A DNA stretch of 64,000 nt from Altererythrobacter sp. BO-6 (GCF_011047315.1 NZ_CP049259.1:1798001-1862000), one strand, 5' to 3'; numbered from the stretch's first letter, positions 9,048 through 18,010 are shown. Translations and numbers: made by a program. Notes: a model not told the origin generated them from the sequence alone.

Positions 9048-9980
9048 ATGGTCGAGCCACTCTCGCCAGCCTTGCCGCTTCCGGCAGAAGCGCCATCTTC
9101 CAGTCCCGTCGCCGCATTCCCGATGCGCCCGCTCAGCAAGCCTGAGCCAACCGGGATCGAACGGCGCCGCTATCGCACCATCTGGATCAGTGACGTGCAT
9201 TTGGGCACCAAGGGCTGCAATGCCGAATTGCTGATCGACTTCCTCGACCATACCGACAGCGACACCATGTACCTGGTGGGTGACATCATCGATGGCTGGC
9301 GACTGAAGAAGAAGTTTTACTGGCCCGCGGCGCATAACGACATCGTCTGGCGCGTGCTCAAGCGCGCCCGCCGCGGCACACGGATCGTCTATATCCCCGG
9401 CAATCATGATGAGATGTTCCGCCAGTTCACCGGGCTCGATTTCGGCGGGGTCGAGATCCGCCGCGCAGCGTTTCACGACACGGCAGACGGGCGGCGGCTG
9501 ATGGTGCTGCATGGCGACGAATTCGACGCAGTGATGCTGGCGCATCGCTGGCTCGCTTTCGTCGGCGACGCGCTTTACCACCTGATGATGGGGCTCAACA
9601 ATTGGGTAAATGCGGCGCGGCGGCGGCTGGGCCTGCCCTATTGGTCGCTGTCGAAAATGGCCAAGCACAAGGTCAAGAACGCGGTCGAATTCATCGGCCG
9701 CTACGAGCAGGTGGTGGCCAAGGCGGCGGGTGAACGCGGGGTCGACGGGGTGGTCTGCGGCCATATCCATACCGCCGAATTCCGCGAATTCGCGCATAAC
9801 GGCCGGCGCATCGAATACTGGAATGACGGCGACTGGGTGGAAGGCTGCACCGCGCTGGTCGAGCATTTCGACGGACGGATGGAGATTCTCCATTGGCCCG
9901 CGGAGGTCGCGCTGCGCGAACGCCAGGCCGAAGCTGTGTCGGCGGATGATGCGCACGAGCGGCAAAGGGAGGCGGCGTGA
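9048..9980 (+). CDS. UDP-2,3-diacylglucosamine diphosphatase-like metallophosphoesterase
   Basis: A 310-residue calcineurin-type phosphoesterase. All metal-binding blocks are present: SDVHLGT at Ser48, GDIIDGW near 79, GNHDE near 118, HGDEFD near 155 and GHIHTAE near 238. The central insert with WSLSKMAKHKVKNAVEF matches the LpxH-like group of alphaproteobacteria rather than a general phosphodiesterase. True lipid A function is not proven, since alphaproteobacteria often use LpxI. The start has a good Shine-Dalgarno (AGGAG about 8 bases ahead). The stop TGA overlaps the GTG start of the next gene, so a glycosyltransferase is translationally coupled, pointing to envelope lipid or glycolipid work. 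Confidence 0.85.
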   Translation: MVEPLSPALPLPAEAPSSSPVAAFPMRPLSKPEPTGIERRRYRTIWISDVHLGTKGCNAELLIDFLDHTDSDTMYLVGDIIDGWRLKKKFYWPAAHNDIVWRVLKRARRGTRIVYIPGNHDEMFRQFTGLDFGGVEIRRAAFHDTADGRRLMVLHGDEFDAVMLAHRWLAFVGDALYHLMMGLNNWVNAARRRLGLPYWSLSKMAKHKVKNAVEFIGRYEQVVAKAAGERGVDGVVCGHIHTAEFREFAHNGRRIEYWNDGDWVEGCTALVEHFDGRMEILHWPAEVALRERQAEAVSADDAHERQREAA

Positions 9981-11086
9981 ACCTGCTCGTGTCGCTCGAT
10001 GCCGGAATCAGCGCCGCGACTGGAGGGGAAGCATCGGCGGACCCGCAACACATCGCCATCGTCACCGATGCCTGGCATCCGCAGACCAATGGCGTGGTGC
10101 GTACGCTTGAGGCAACCAGCACAATCCTGCGCCACTGGGGGCATGAGGTTACCGTTATCTCGCCGGACAACTACCGTTCGTTGCCGTGCCCGACCTATCC
10201 CGAGATCCGGCTGGCGCTGACCTGGCCCGGCGCAGTCGGGCGGCGGCTGGCGCGGCTCAGGCCCGACGCGGTGCATATCGCCACAGAGGGGCCGCTCGGC
10301 CTTGCCGCACGCAACTTCTGCACGCGCCATGGCGTGCCTTTCACCACTGCCTATCACACGCAATTCCCCGATTATGTTGCCCGGCGGACCGGCCTCTCGC
10401 CAGACGTGTTCTGGCCCTATATCCGCTGGTTCCATCGCCCCGCCCGGCGCGTGATGGTGGCGACCGAGACGATCCGCAGCGAATTGCGCGCACATGGCGT
10501 GGAACGGCTGCATCATTGGAGCCGCGGGGTCGATCTCGATTGCTTTTCGGCCGATGCGCCGCCGCCGCCCGAATATGCGGCAATGGAGGTCCCGATCCTG
10601 CTCTATGTCGGCCGGGTCGCGGTCGAGAAGAATATCGAGGCTTTCCTTGGCTGCGAATATCCCGGCACCAAGGTGGTGGTGGGCGACGGGCCGGCGCTGG
10701 CCGAGCTTAGGGCGCGCTTCCCTGCGGCGCATTTCCTCGGGCGGCGCAGCGGGCGCGAGTTGGCGGGCTGCTATGCCGGGGCCGACGTTTTCGTGTTCCC
10801 CAGCCGCACCGACACTTTCGGGCTGGTGATGATCGAAGCGCTCGCCTGCGGCACCCCGGTCGCTGCCTTTCCCGTGCCCGGTCCGCTCGACATTGTCACC
10901 GACCGGGTCGGCGCGCTGTCCGCCCGCTTGCACCGGGCGATCGACGCCGCGCGCTACTGCGACCGCGACGAATGCGCGCGCTATGGCGCCAGCTTCAGCT
11001 GGGAAGCGGCCACAGCGCAGTTCCTCTCCGGCCTCGCCGCGCTCGATCCCGAGGTAGAGGAAGCGTTGGCCGCGTTGCCTGCCTGA
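9977..11086 (+). CDS. Glycosyltransferase family 4 protein (MgtA/SqdX-like)
   Basis: A 369-residue GT-B fold enzyme. The acceptor-side N-domain holds IAIVTDAWHPQTNGVVRTLE and the donor-side C-domain ends with the GT4 motif SRTDTFGLVMIEALACGTPV. This pattern is typical of glycolipid glycosyltransferases that use UDP-sugars on diacylglycerol or related lipids. The start is GTG at 9977, inside a GTGA overlap with the phosphoesterase and after a strong AAAGGGAGG Shine-Dalgarno. The C-terminus is followed by a clear terminator. I infer a role in membrane glycolipid synthesis; the precise product cannot be told. Confidence 0.88.
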   Translation: MNLLVSLDAGISAATGGEASADPQHIAIVTDAWHPQTNGVVRTLEATSTILRHWGHEVTVISPDNYRSLPCPTYPEIRLALTWPGAVGRRLARLRPDAVHIATEGPLGLAARNFCTRHGVPFTTAYHTQFPDYVARRTGLSPDVFWPYIRWFHRPARRVMVATETIRSELRAHGVERLHHWSRGVDLDCFSADAPPPPEYAAMEVPILLYVGRVAVEKNIEAFLGCEYPGTKVVVGDGPALAELRARFPAAHFLGRRSGRELAGCYAGADVFVFPSRTDTFGLVMIEALACGTPVAAFPVPGPLDIVTDRVGALSARLHRAIDAARYCDRDECARYGASFSWEAATAQFLSGLAALDPEVEEALAALPA

Positions 11087-11159
11087 GCCCCCTTCTTGCG
11101 CGTGCTGTGCCATTGCGCTTGCCGAATCCGTCTTCCTCCCCTATCTACCCGCCCACAAC

Positions 11160-11192
11160 GGCCGCTCCGCAAGGGGCGGCCCTTCTATTTTT
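11160..11192 (+). terminator. Rho-independent terminator after the glycosyltransferase
   Basis: Nine-base arms at 11160-11168 and 11173-11181 (one T-G pair) with a GCAA tetraloop, followed by CTTCTATTTTT. It ends the phosphoesterase/glycosyltransferase operon and sits only 15 bases before the start of trcR, so trcR either has its promoter upstream and is attenuated, or has one overlapping this site. Confidence 0.8.
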
Positions 11193-11206
11193 ACGGGAGT
11201 TTTATC

Positions 11207-11920
11207 ATGGGCCAGCCCACTCCGCTGATGCCGCACGCCACCGCCACCTGGCTGATCGACAACACCGCGCTCAGCTTTGAACAGATTGCCGAATTTTGCG
11301 GCCTGCATATCCTTGAAGTGCAGGCGATGGCGGACGATCTGGCCGGCAGCAAGTACACCGGCCGCGACCCGGTGCACGCGGGCGAGCTGACCCAGGCCGA
11401 GATCGAGCGCGGCCAGGCCGATCCCGAATACAAGCTGCAGATGCAGCAGGCCCCGGTCGAAGTGACCCGCACCAAAGGCCCGCGCTACACCCCGGTGTCG
11501 AAGCGGCAGGACAAGCCCGATGGCATCGCCTGGATCCTGCGCAGCCACCCGGAAATCTCCGATGCGCAGATCTCGAAGCTGATCGGCACCACCCGCAACA
11601 CCATCACCGCTATCCGCGAGCGCACCCACTGGAACATCCAGAACATCCAGCCGAAGGATCCGGTGACGCTGGGCCTGTGCTCGCAGCGCGAACTTGATGC
11701 GGTGGTGGCCAAGGCCGCCAAGCGCGCCGGGATCGAGGCGACCGCGGAAGCAGTCGAAGCCGACAACCGCAGCGACAAGGAAAAGCTGATCGAGCAGCTC
11801 CGCGCCGAACGCGATGCGAGCACCAAGGCAGCGTCCGAGGCCGCGCAGGAAGCCGAGGCCGAAGCCTGGCTGGCGGCGAAGCGCGCTGCGGAAGCGAGCG
11901 AGGCAGCCGGCGAAGACTAA
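11207..11920 (+). CDS. trcR: Cell cycle transcriptional regulator TrcR (DUF1013)
   Basis: A 237-residue protein of the DUF1013 family, found almost only in alphaproteobacteria and described as a CtrA-regulated cell-cycle factor. The conserved opening MPHATATWLIDNTALSFEQI and the block PRYTPVSKRQDKPDGIAWI are seen, followed by a helix-turn-helix-like segment (about residues 119-143, DAQISKLIGTTRNTITAIRE). The C-terminus from about residue 160 is Ala/Glu/Lys-rich and should be coiled coil. Start ATG at 11207 has GGGAG about 8 bases ahead; the frame is open further upstream through the terminator but that part is not coding-like. Confidence 0.9.
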   Translation: MGQPTPLMPHATATWLIDNTALSFEQIAEFCGLHILEVQAMADDLAGSKYTGRDPVHAGELTQAEIERGQADPEYKLQMQQAPVEVTRTKGPRYTPVSKRQDKPDGIAWILRSHPEISDAQISKLIGTTRNTITAIRERTHWNIQNIQPKDPVTLGLCSQRELDAVVAKAAKRAGIEATAEAVEADNRSDKEKLIEQLRAERDASTKAASEAAQEAEAEAWLAAKRAAEASEAAGED

Positions 11921-11971
11921 GCCGCTGCTCCGGCGCGCTTTTCGCTTGTGCGCCAGCGGGGTATCGGCCAT

Positions 11972-11995
11972 CCTGCTTACATGGATGTAAGCAGG
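11972..11995. promoter_or_regulatory. Perfect 24-bp inverted repeat over the acyl-CoA ligase start
   Basis: Two 11-base arms (CCTGCTTACAT and its exact complement) with a two-base GG spacer. The second base of the start codon of the acyl-CoA ligase falls inside it. Such long perfect palindromes are typical operators for TetR-type fatty-acid regulators, which is an inference; as RNA it would also form a hairpin over the start codon. Confidence 0.6.
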
Positions 11996-13654
11996 TCGGC
12001 ATATCATCATCCCACACCCTGGGACACGCAGTTCGAGCCGCTGACGCTGCCCGAATTGCTGGCGCGCACCGTCGCGCGGCGCGGCGATGCGCCGTTCCTG
12101 CACTTCCTGGGGCGGACCTATTCCTATCGCGCGATCCATGACGAGGCGCAGCGCTTTGCCAATGACCTGATTGCGCAGGGAATTTCCCCGGGTGACCGCG
12201 TCGGCCTGTTCCTGCCCAATGTCCCGATTTACGCCTCCGCCTATTATGGCGCGATGATGGCGGGTGCCGTGGTGGTGAACTTCTCGCCGCTCTACACGGT
12301 CGACGAGCTAAGCCACCAGGTGGCGGATTCGGGTACGCGGCTGCTGGTAACGCTCGACGTGCCGGAGCTTTATGGCAACGCCCGCGCCGTGCTCGAAGCG
12401 TCTGCCCTTGAAAGGCTGGTGGTCGGCTCGCTGGCGGACATGCTGCCGTGGTACAAAGGCCTGGCGCTGAAGGTGCTGGGCCGCAGCAAGATTGCCAAGG
12501 TCGATTATAGCACTGCCGTGCTGCGCTGGAGCGCCGTAACCAGCGGCGCGGCCGCTTCACCGCCCCAGGTTTCGCTTACCTCGCAGGATCTCGCGCTACT
12601 GCAATATACCGGCGGCACCACCGGGCGCCCCAAGGGGGCGATGCTGACCCATGCCAATTTGTCGATGAATGCGCAGCAGGTTGCGGCGATCAATCCTTTC
12701 GCCAACCCCGAAAACGAAGTGTTCATGGGCGCACTGCCGTTCTTCCACGTCTTCGCCAATACCGCGCTGCTCAACCATGCAGTGGCGAGCGGCGGCGCGA
12801 TCGCGATGGTCCCACGCTTCGAGGCCAGGCAGGTGCTGGCGACGATCGCGGGCAAGCGCACCACCGGCTTCCCCGGCGTGCCGACGATGTTCCAGGCCCT
12901 GCTCGACCATCCGGATTTCGCCCGCACCGATTTCTCCTCGCTCAAGGTCTGCATTTCGGGCGGTGCGCCGATGCCCGCGCCGGTGCATGCGAAATTCGAG
13001 GAGCAGACCGGGGTGCGGCTGGTCGAGGGCTATGGCCTCACGGAAAGCTCGGGCGTGGTCTCCGCCAATCCTTATGAGGGGATGCGTAAGCGCGGCACGA
13101 TCGGGCAGGTCGTGCCGGGTACGGAAGTGATCCTGCTCGACAAGGAAGACCCGGCGAAGCTCGCGCCTGCGGGTGAGCCGGGCGAGCTGGCGGTGCATGG
13201 CCCGCAGGTCATGAAAGGCTACTGGAACCGCCCGGAAGCCTCGGCCGAAGTGCTGATCGAGCGCGGCAGCAAGACCTGGCTGCGCACGGGCGATGTTGCC
13301 GTGATCGACGAAGACGGTTTCCTCAAGATCGTTGACCGGATCAAGGACATGATCGCCGTGGGCGGGTTCAAGGTTTTCCCGAGCCAGGTCGAAGATGTGA
13401 TCCTGCAGCATCCGGCGGTCAAGGAAGCGCTGGTGATTGGCGTGCCGCACGAATATCTGGGCGAAATGCCGCGTGCCTATGTAGTGCTCAATCCGGACCA
13501 GGCGGCGACGGCAGATGAACTGCGCGAATGGCTCAATAGCCATGTCGGCAAGCACGAGCGGGTCGATGAAATTGTGCTGCGCGACGGCCTGCCCAAGACC
13601 ATCATCGGCAAGCTCGATCGCAAGGCGCTGCGCGCAGAAGTGCTGCCGGGCTGA
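11981..13654 (+). CDS. fadD: Long-chain-fatty-acid--CoA ligase (AMP-binding)
   Basis: A 557-residue member of the ANL superfamily that activates fatty acids with ATP and CoA. The P-loop-like motif LQYTGGTTGRPKG lies at about residues 207-219, GYGLTESSG in the middle, LRTGDVAVIDEDGF and the hinge IVDRIKDMIAVGGFKV after it, and the C-terminal catalytic lysine region PKTIIGKLDRKALR. I chose ATG 11981; a GTG at 11948 in the same frame is possible. The conserved part begins at HPTPWDTQFEPL a few residues after this start. The start codon sits in a perfect palindrome, so expression is probably controlled by a fatty-acid-responsive repressor. It could equally be named fadD or a general acyl-CoA synthetase. 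Confidence 0.9.
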   Translation: MDVSRSAYHHPTPWDTQFEPLTLPELLARTVARRGDAPFLHFLGRTYSYRAIHDEAQRFANDLIAQGISPGDRVGLFLPNVPIYASAYYGAMMAGAVVVNFSPLYTVDELSHQVADSGTRLLVTLDVPELYGNARAVLEASALERLVVGSLADMLPWYKGLALKVLGRSKIAKVDYSTAVLRWSAVTSGAAASPPQVSLTSQDLALLQYTGGTTGRPKGAMLTHANLSMNAQQVAAINPFANPENEVFMGALPFFHVFANTALLNHAVASGGAIAMVPRFEARQVLATIAGKRTTGFPGVPTMFQALLDHPDFARTDFSSLKVCISGGAPMPAPVHAKFEEQTGVRLVEGYGLTESSGVVSANPYEGMRKRGTIGQVVPGTEVILLDKEDPAKLAPAGEPGELAVHGPQVMKGYWNRPEASAEVLIERGSKTWLRTGDVAVIDEDGFLKIVDRIKDMIAVGGFKVFPSQVEDVILQHPAVKEALVIGVPHEYLGEMPRAYVVLNPDQAATADELREWLNSHVGKHERVDEIVLRDGLPKTIIGKLDRKALRAEVLPG

Positions 13655-13673
13655 AGCAGCTGACCGCTCCAAC

Positions 13674-13702
13674 GAAAAAGGGCACCCGGCAAAGGGCGCC
13701 CT
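13674..13702 (-). terminator. Terminator of the bactofilin/M23 operon
   Basis: Nine-base arms at 13679-13687 and 13694-13702 (one mismatch), loop of six. Read on the minus strand the hairpin is followed by a run of five T, so it should terminate the bactofilin transcript; it may also slow the convergent acyl-CoA ligase transcript. Confidence 0.65.
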
Positions 13703-13728
13703 CTCTCTCCCAAAACCGAATGATCGGA

Positions 13729-14172
13729 TTAGCTGACGAGGCCCAACTTGGGCTCGTCGCCCGATGCCGGCTTGGCCGGAGCGTCGCTGGCGCGGTTGCG
13801 CGCGCCATGGGCAAAGCGCCCATCGACATGCGCACCCTGTTCGATCGTCAGCGCTTCGTAATGCACATCGCCTTCGATGCGGGCGCTGCGCAGGATCACC
13901 AGTTCGCGCGCGCGGATCGAGCCGGATACCTTGCCGGCCAGACGTGCGGTTTCAGCCGTGATGCCGCCGGTAATGGAGCTGGTTTCGCCCTGCACCAGCG
14001 AGGCGCAGGCGATGTCGCCTTCGATCGTGCCATCGACATGCAAATCGGCCGAGGCGGTGATGTCACCCTTGATGGTGACGTCGGATCCGATGACGGAAAA
14101 AGTGGAGTTGCTGGCCATAGAACTACTCGCCCCGATCGGCCGCGTCGGTTCCGCGGGCTTCTTTGAGAACAT
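13729..14172 (-). CDS. Bactofilin (polymer-forming cytoskeletal protein)
   Basis: A 147-residue protein with the typical order: short N-tail MFSKKPAEP, the core beginning NSTFSVIGSDVTIKGDI, then right-handed beta-helix repeats with regularly spaced glycines and hydrophobic residues to about residue 125, and a Pro/Ala/Lys-rich C-tail. Bactofilins polymerise without nucleotide and place cell-wall enzymes on the membrane. The start ATG 14172 overlaps the end of the upstream M23 peptidase gene by 50 bases; a shorter start at MASNSTF is possible. The tight pairing with an M23 endopeptidase is the usual bactofilin arrangement and implies that the two act together on peptidoglycan. Confidence 0.92.
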   Translation of the reverse strand: MFSKKPAEPTRPIGASSSMASNSTFSVIGSDVTIKGDITASADLHVDGTIEGDIACASLVQGETSSITGGITAETARLAGKVSGSIRARELVILRSARIEGDVHYEALTIEQGAHVDGRFAHGARNRASDAPAKPASGDEPKLGLVS

Positions 14173-15286
14173 TTTGCGCTGTCTCCAGGAAGGGGCGCGG
14201 ATTGACCGCGCGATCATTGATGCGCACTTCGAAATGCAGGTGCGGGCCGGTCGAGCGGCCGGTGTTGCCAAGCGCGGCGATCAGGTCGCCCGCTTCGACG
14301 TTCTGGCCCACCTTGGCATTGAAGCGCGAGAGGTGGGCATAGCGGGTCATCACACCGTTGCCGTGGCTCACCTCGACGACATTGCCATAACCGTGCTTGC
14401 GCCCGACGAAGCTGACGCGGCCCTTGGCGGCAGAATAGATCGGTGCGCCGATCGGCCCCTTGAAGTCGAGTCCCTGATGCATGGCGCCGCGGCGGGTGAA
14501 GGGGTCACGGCGATAGCCGAAACCGGAAGAAACCTGGGTCATGCGGCGGCTGGTGGGATTGACCTGCGGAATTCCGTCCAGGCTTTCCTCCAGCGCGGCC
14601 ATGCGGGCCAGGCTAAGCCCGAGCCGCTCGAACCGCGGGTCGACCTGGCCATTGGCGGAAGTGGCGAGGATTTCGAGCGGACCACCCATCGCCTGCTGTT
14701 CGGCGCGGCGCAGCATCGCCTTGGGATCGAGCCCCAGCTTGCGCATCGCCTGCGCGCTGCGTTCGGCGCGGCGATCGGCATAGCGGGTCAGGCGTTCGAC
14801 ATAGGCCAGCTGGCGTGCTTCGATCTGCGCGAGCGCGGCGGCTTCGGGAATGGCAGCGCTCACCTTGTCGACAGTGGCGGCCGCCTCAGTCGACGAATCC
14901 GACACCGCGCTTTCCGATTTGACGTCAGCCGGGATCGCTTCGGTGATCTGCTCGAGGAATTCCTGCCGCTTGACGAGATCCTGCGTCACCGCCTCCAGAT
15001 TGTCGCGATAGGCATTGACACGCTCCGTAGCGGTGGCGACGCGCGCCTCGCGCTCGAGCAGCGACAGCCGGTCGGCCTGCGCGCGATATTGCGTCCACGC
15101 CATGGCTGCCATGGAAATCGCCCAGCCGACCAGCAGCGCCAAGACGATGGCAGCAGCGGTCATCTGGACGCGCGAGGATATCTTGATGAAACGGACCTGA
15201 CCCTGCGACCGCATGAAGAATTCGCGATCCGGGAACCAGCGCCGCAAGCGTTCACCCCATCCGCTGGCGGGAAGTTGATTGTGCAA
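14123..15286 (-). CDS. M23 family metallopeptidase, membrane-anchored
   Basis: A 387-residue murein endopeptidase. After about 40 cytosolic residues comes one membrane span (around residues 41-63, TAAAIVLALLVGWAISMAA), a periplasmic coiled-coil of about 150 residues, and a C-terminal LytM domain with zinc motifs MHQGLDFKGP and HLHFEVR. I place the start at the TTG of 15286: it follows a strong GAGAGGGG Shine-Dalgarno and opens with HNQLPASGWGERL; upstream codons are not coding-like. It should cut peptide cross-links in the cell wall, localised by the overlapping bactofilin. Confidence 0.9.
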   Translation of the reverse strand: MHNQLPASGWGERLRRWFPDREFFMRSQGQVRFIKISSRVQMTAAAIVLALLVGWAISMAAMAWTQYRAQADRLSLLEREARVATATERVNAYRDNLEAVTQDLVKRQEFLEQITEAIPADVKSESAVSDSSTEAAATVDKVSAAIPEAAALAQIEARQLAYVERLTRYADRRAERSAQAMRKLGLDPKAMLRRAEQQAMGGPLEILATSANGQVDPRFERLGLSLARMAALEESLDGIPQVNPTSRRMTQVSSGFGYRRDPFTRRGAMHQGLDFKGPIGAPIYSAAKGRVSFVGRKHGYGNVVEVSHGNGVMTRYAHLSRFNAKVGQNVEAGDLIAALGNTGRSTGPHLHFEVRINDRAVNPRPFLETAQNVLKEARGTDAADRGE

Positions 15287-15536
15287 TGCGACCCCTCTCG
15301 GTGGTTTTTTACGAGCGTTCGACCCGGCGTGAGTGCCTATCGGCGTTACCGTGAGAGGTCGAATCAAATCTTAACGCACGGGGCGAGTCGAAACCTTCGC
15401 GCGATGAATCGTTTCATCTGAAAGAAACCCTAATTTTTCGCCGCGGAATCTTCACCAAGTCTCGCGGTTTTTCCGTGCGCCAGATTCGCAGATTCGACCG
15501 CTGACAGGATGCCGGCCGGCTGCTAAGGACCTAGCC

Positions 15537-16814
15537 ATGGCTACCCTTGCTGACAGCGCCGTTTCCGATCCCGTCGCCCTGGTTGAGCGGCTTGCGCGCA
15601 AGGCGCGGGCGGCGCAGCGCATGCTGGCAGCCGTGCCGAGTGACGCCAAGGCCGCAGCGCTGATAAGTGCCGCCAAGGCTCTGCGCGGGGATGCATCGGC
15701 GATCCTTGCGGCGAATGCGCGTGATATCGAGGCAGGTGAAGCGCGCGGGCTATCGCCCGCCATGCTTGACCGGTTGCGGCTGGATGAGGCGCGGCTTGAG
15801 GGCGTCGCTGCCGGGGTCGAGGCGGTGGCACAATTGCCCGATCCGGTCGGCGAAGTGATCGACACGACCGAGCGGCCCAATGGCTTGCGGCTCAGCCGGG
15901 TGCGCGTGCCGATCGGCACGATCGGGATCATCTACGAAAGCCGCCCCAATGTAACCGCCGATGCCGCCGCACTGTGCGTGCGCGCGGGCAATGCCGCGCT
16001 GCTGCGCGGGGGCAGTGAAGCGGTCCATTCCAACCGGGCGATCCACGCCGCGCTGGTGCGCGGGCTGGGTGCTGCCGGAGTCTCTCCCGAAGCAGTGCAG
16101 CTGATGCCGACGCAGGATCGCGCCGCAGTGGGCGCCATGCTCAAGGCCGCCGGGCTGATCGACATGATCGTGCCGCGTGGCGGCAAGAGCCTGGTCGAGC
16201 GGGTCCAGAATGACGCGCGCGTGCCTGTGCTCGCGCACCTCGACGGGATATGCCACACCTATGTCCATTCTGCTGCCGATCCGGCGATGGCGCGCGAAGT
16301 GGTGGTCAACGCCAAGATGCGGCGGACGGGCATCTGCGGCGCTCTGGAGACGCTGCTGGTCGACGCGGCCTATCCCGCTGCGGGCGAACTGGTCGCCGCG
16401 CTGATCGACGCCGGCTGCGAAGTGCGCGGCGACGCCCGTATCCAGGCGCTCGACAGCCGGGTGATCCCGGCGAGCGACAATGACTGGGACACCGAATATC
16501 TCGCCGCCGTGGCATCGGTGGCGATGGTCGACGGGCTGGATGCCGCGATGGAGCATATCGCGCGCCATTCTTCGCACCACACCGAAGCGATCATCACCGC
16601 GGATGTAGCCGCTGCCGACCGATTCCTGTCCGAAGTCGACAGCGCGATCGTGATGCACAATGCCTCGACCCAATACGCCGATGGCGGCGAATTCGGGCTG
16701 GGGGCGGAGATCGGCATCGCCACCGGGCGGTTGCACGCGCGCGGCCCGGTCGCGCTCGAAGGGCTGACGACCTACAAATGGCAGGTGCGCGGCAGCGGGC
16801 AGGCGCGCCCCTGA
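15537..16814 (+). CDS. proA: Glutamate-5-semialdehyde dehydrogenase (gamma-glutamyl phosphate reductase)
   Basis: A 425-residue enzyme of proline synthesis that reduces gamma-glutamyl phosphate with NADPH. The family motifs are clear: RVPIGTIGIIYESRPNVT, RGGSEAVHSN, and the catalytic cysteine at residue 267 in RRTGICGALETLL. Near the end, HNASTQYADGGEFGLGAEIG is the family C-terminal signature. AAGGA lies 8 bases before the start. nadD follows after 11 bases, so they are co-transcribed; proB is not in the window. Confidence 0.97.
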   Translation: MATLADSAVSDPVALVERLARKARAAQRMLAAVPSDAKAAALISAAKALRGDASAILAANARDIEAGEARGLSPAMLDRLRLDEARLEGVAAGVEAVAQLPDPVGEVIDTTERPNGLRLSRVRVPIGTIGIIYESRPNVTADAAALCVRAGNAALLRGGSEAVHSNRAIHAALVRGLGAAGVSPEAVQLMPTQDRAAVGAMLKAAGLIDMIVPRGGKSLVERVQNDARVPVLAHLDGICHTYVHSAADPAMAREVVVNAKMRRTGICGALETLLVDAAYPAAGELVAALIDAGCEVRGDARIQALDSRVIPASDNDWDTEYLAAVASVAMVDGLDAAMEHIARHSSHHTEAIITADVAAADRFLSEVDSAIVMHNASTQYADGGEFGLGAEIGIATGRLHARGPVALEGLTTYKWQVRGSGQARP

Positions 16815-16825
16815 CCCGGCGCAGC

Positions 16826-17476
16826 ATGATTCCCGTTCGCACCGGCCTGTTGGGCGGCAGCTTCAATCCGGCGCACGGCGGGCATCGCCGGATCACCCGC
16901 TTCGCGATTGAGGCGCTGGACCTGGACGAGGCGTGGTGGCTGGTTTCGCCCGGCAACCCGCTAAAGCCGAAAAAGGGGATGGCGCCGCTCGCCGCCCGGC
17001 TCGCTTCGGCGCAGGCAATCGCGCGCAGAACGCGCATCGTGCCGACGGCGATCGAGCGCGATCTGGGCACGCGCTACACGGTAGATACGCTGCGCGCGCT
17101 GCAGCGACGCTATCCCAAACGCGAATTTGTCTGGCTGATGGGATCGGACAATCTCGCGCAGTTTCACCTGTGGCGAAAATGGCGCACCATCGCCCGCATG
17201 ATGCCGATTGCGGTGATCGCCAGGCCGGGTTATGATGACACTGCCTTGGCGAGCCCCGCCATGGCTTGGCTCAGGCGCTACCGCGTGCCGAAGGCCAGTT
17301 TGTCAAAAGGGGGCAGATGGAGCGCACCGGCACTGGTGTTATTGCGATTTGATCCCGATCCACGCTCGGCCACGGCGATCCGCCGCGCCGATCCGGGCTG
17401 GGCTTTGCGCTATTCCGGCCACTCACCGCGAGACAATGTGACTCACCATCTCGTCGCTTGCGAGGAGGGTGCATGA
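16826..17476 (+). CDS. nadD: Nicotinate-nucleotide adenylyltransferase
   Basis: A 216-residue nucleotidyltransferase of NAD synthesis (NaMN + ATP to deamido-NAD). The opening TGLLGGSFNPAHGGHRRIT contains the adenylylation HxGH motif, and FVWLMGSDNLAQFHLWRKW matches the family's second half. The frame opens upstream inside proA, but ATG 16826 puts the Rossmann strand right at the N-terminus. The order proA-nadD-rsfS-rlmH is the common one in Sphingomonadales and related groups. Confidence 0.94.
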   Translation: MIPVRTGLLGGSFNPAHGGHRRITRFAIEALDLDEAWWLVSPGNPLKPKKGMAPLAARLASAQAIARRTRIVPTAIERDLGTRYTVDTLRALQRRYPKREFVWLMGSDNLAQFHLWRKWRTIARMMPIAVIARPGYDDTALASPAMAWLRRYRVPKASLSKGGRWSAPALVLLRFDPDPRSATAIRRADPGWALRYSGHSPRDNVTHHLVACEEGA

Positions 17477-17554
17477 GACGCAATTTCCGCGTTTCCGGCC
17501 CACCCGCGATCCTTCGCCTGCATTTCCCCACGCACAGGAGAACCGAAACCGCCT

Positions 17555-17983
17555 ATGAACCAGGCGCAAACCCTTTCGGCCACGGCCGATATCGCACGCA
17601 AGGCCCAGCCAGCGATGGCTAAGCCTGCGAAAACCGCCGATGTGCTGCACCAGCTGGTGCTGGCACAGCTCGATGACGACCAGGCGCAAGAAGTGGTCTC
17701 GATCCCGCTTGAGGGAAAGAGCTCCATTGCTGACCACATGGTGATCGCATCGGGCCGTTCGACCCGCCAGGTCGCCGCGATGGCGCAAAAGCTGGCTGAA
17801 AAGATCAAGCAGGAAGGCTTCGGCTCCGCCCGGATCGAAGGGCTGCCCGCTGCCGACTGGGTGCTGATCGATGCCGGCGATGTCGTGGTCCACCTGTTCC
17901 GCCCCGAAGTGCGCAGCTTCTACAACCTTGAGCGGATGTGGGGCTTCGGCGAAGGCGACAGCAAACAGGTCGGCACGGCGTAA
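17555..17983 (+). CDS. rsfS: Ribosomal silencing factor RsfS
   Basis: A 142-residue RsfS/Iojap protein, which binds L14 of the large ribosomal subunit and blocks subunit joining under nutrient limitation. The core is visible from about residue 28: HQLVLAQLDDDQAQEVVSI, DHMVIASGRSTRQVAAMA, and the end DWVLIDAGDVVVHLFRPEV followed by RSFYNLERMW. The N-terminal 27 residues (rich in Ala, Thr, Gln) are longer than in E. coli. AGGAGA stands about 12 bases before the ATG. Confidence 0.95.
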   Translation: MNQAQTLSATADIARKAQPAMAKPAKTADVLHQLVLAQLDDDQAQEVVSIPLEGKSSIADHMVIASGRSTRQVAAMAQKLAEKIKQEGFGSARIEGLPAADWVLIDAGDVVVHLFRPEVRSFYNLERMWGFGEGDSKQVGTA

Positions 17984-17992
17984 CCTTTTGCA

Positions 17993-18010
17993 CAGCCGCC
18001 TGCGCGGCTG
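17993..18010. other. Hairpin between rsfS and rlmH
   Basis: Seven-base perfect arms (CAGCCGC) with a CTGC loop, 9 bases after the rsfS stop. It lacks a T run, so it is more likely a processing or weak pausing site than a terminator. Confidence 0.35.

Noticed and set aside
13877..14160. Possible second start region for bactofilin upstream of 14172
   Set aside because: The frame is open to 14271, but that part overlaps the M23 catalytic end and lacks the bactofilin N-tail; MFSKKP is the better start.
13877..15421. 514-codon open frame antisense to the bactofilin and M23 genes
   Set aside because: Both minus-strand genes have clear domains and ribosome-binding logic; the plus frame has no recognisable domain.
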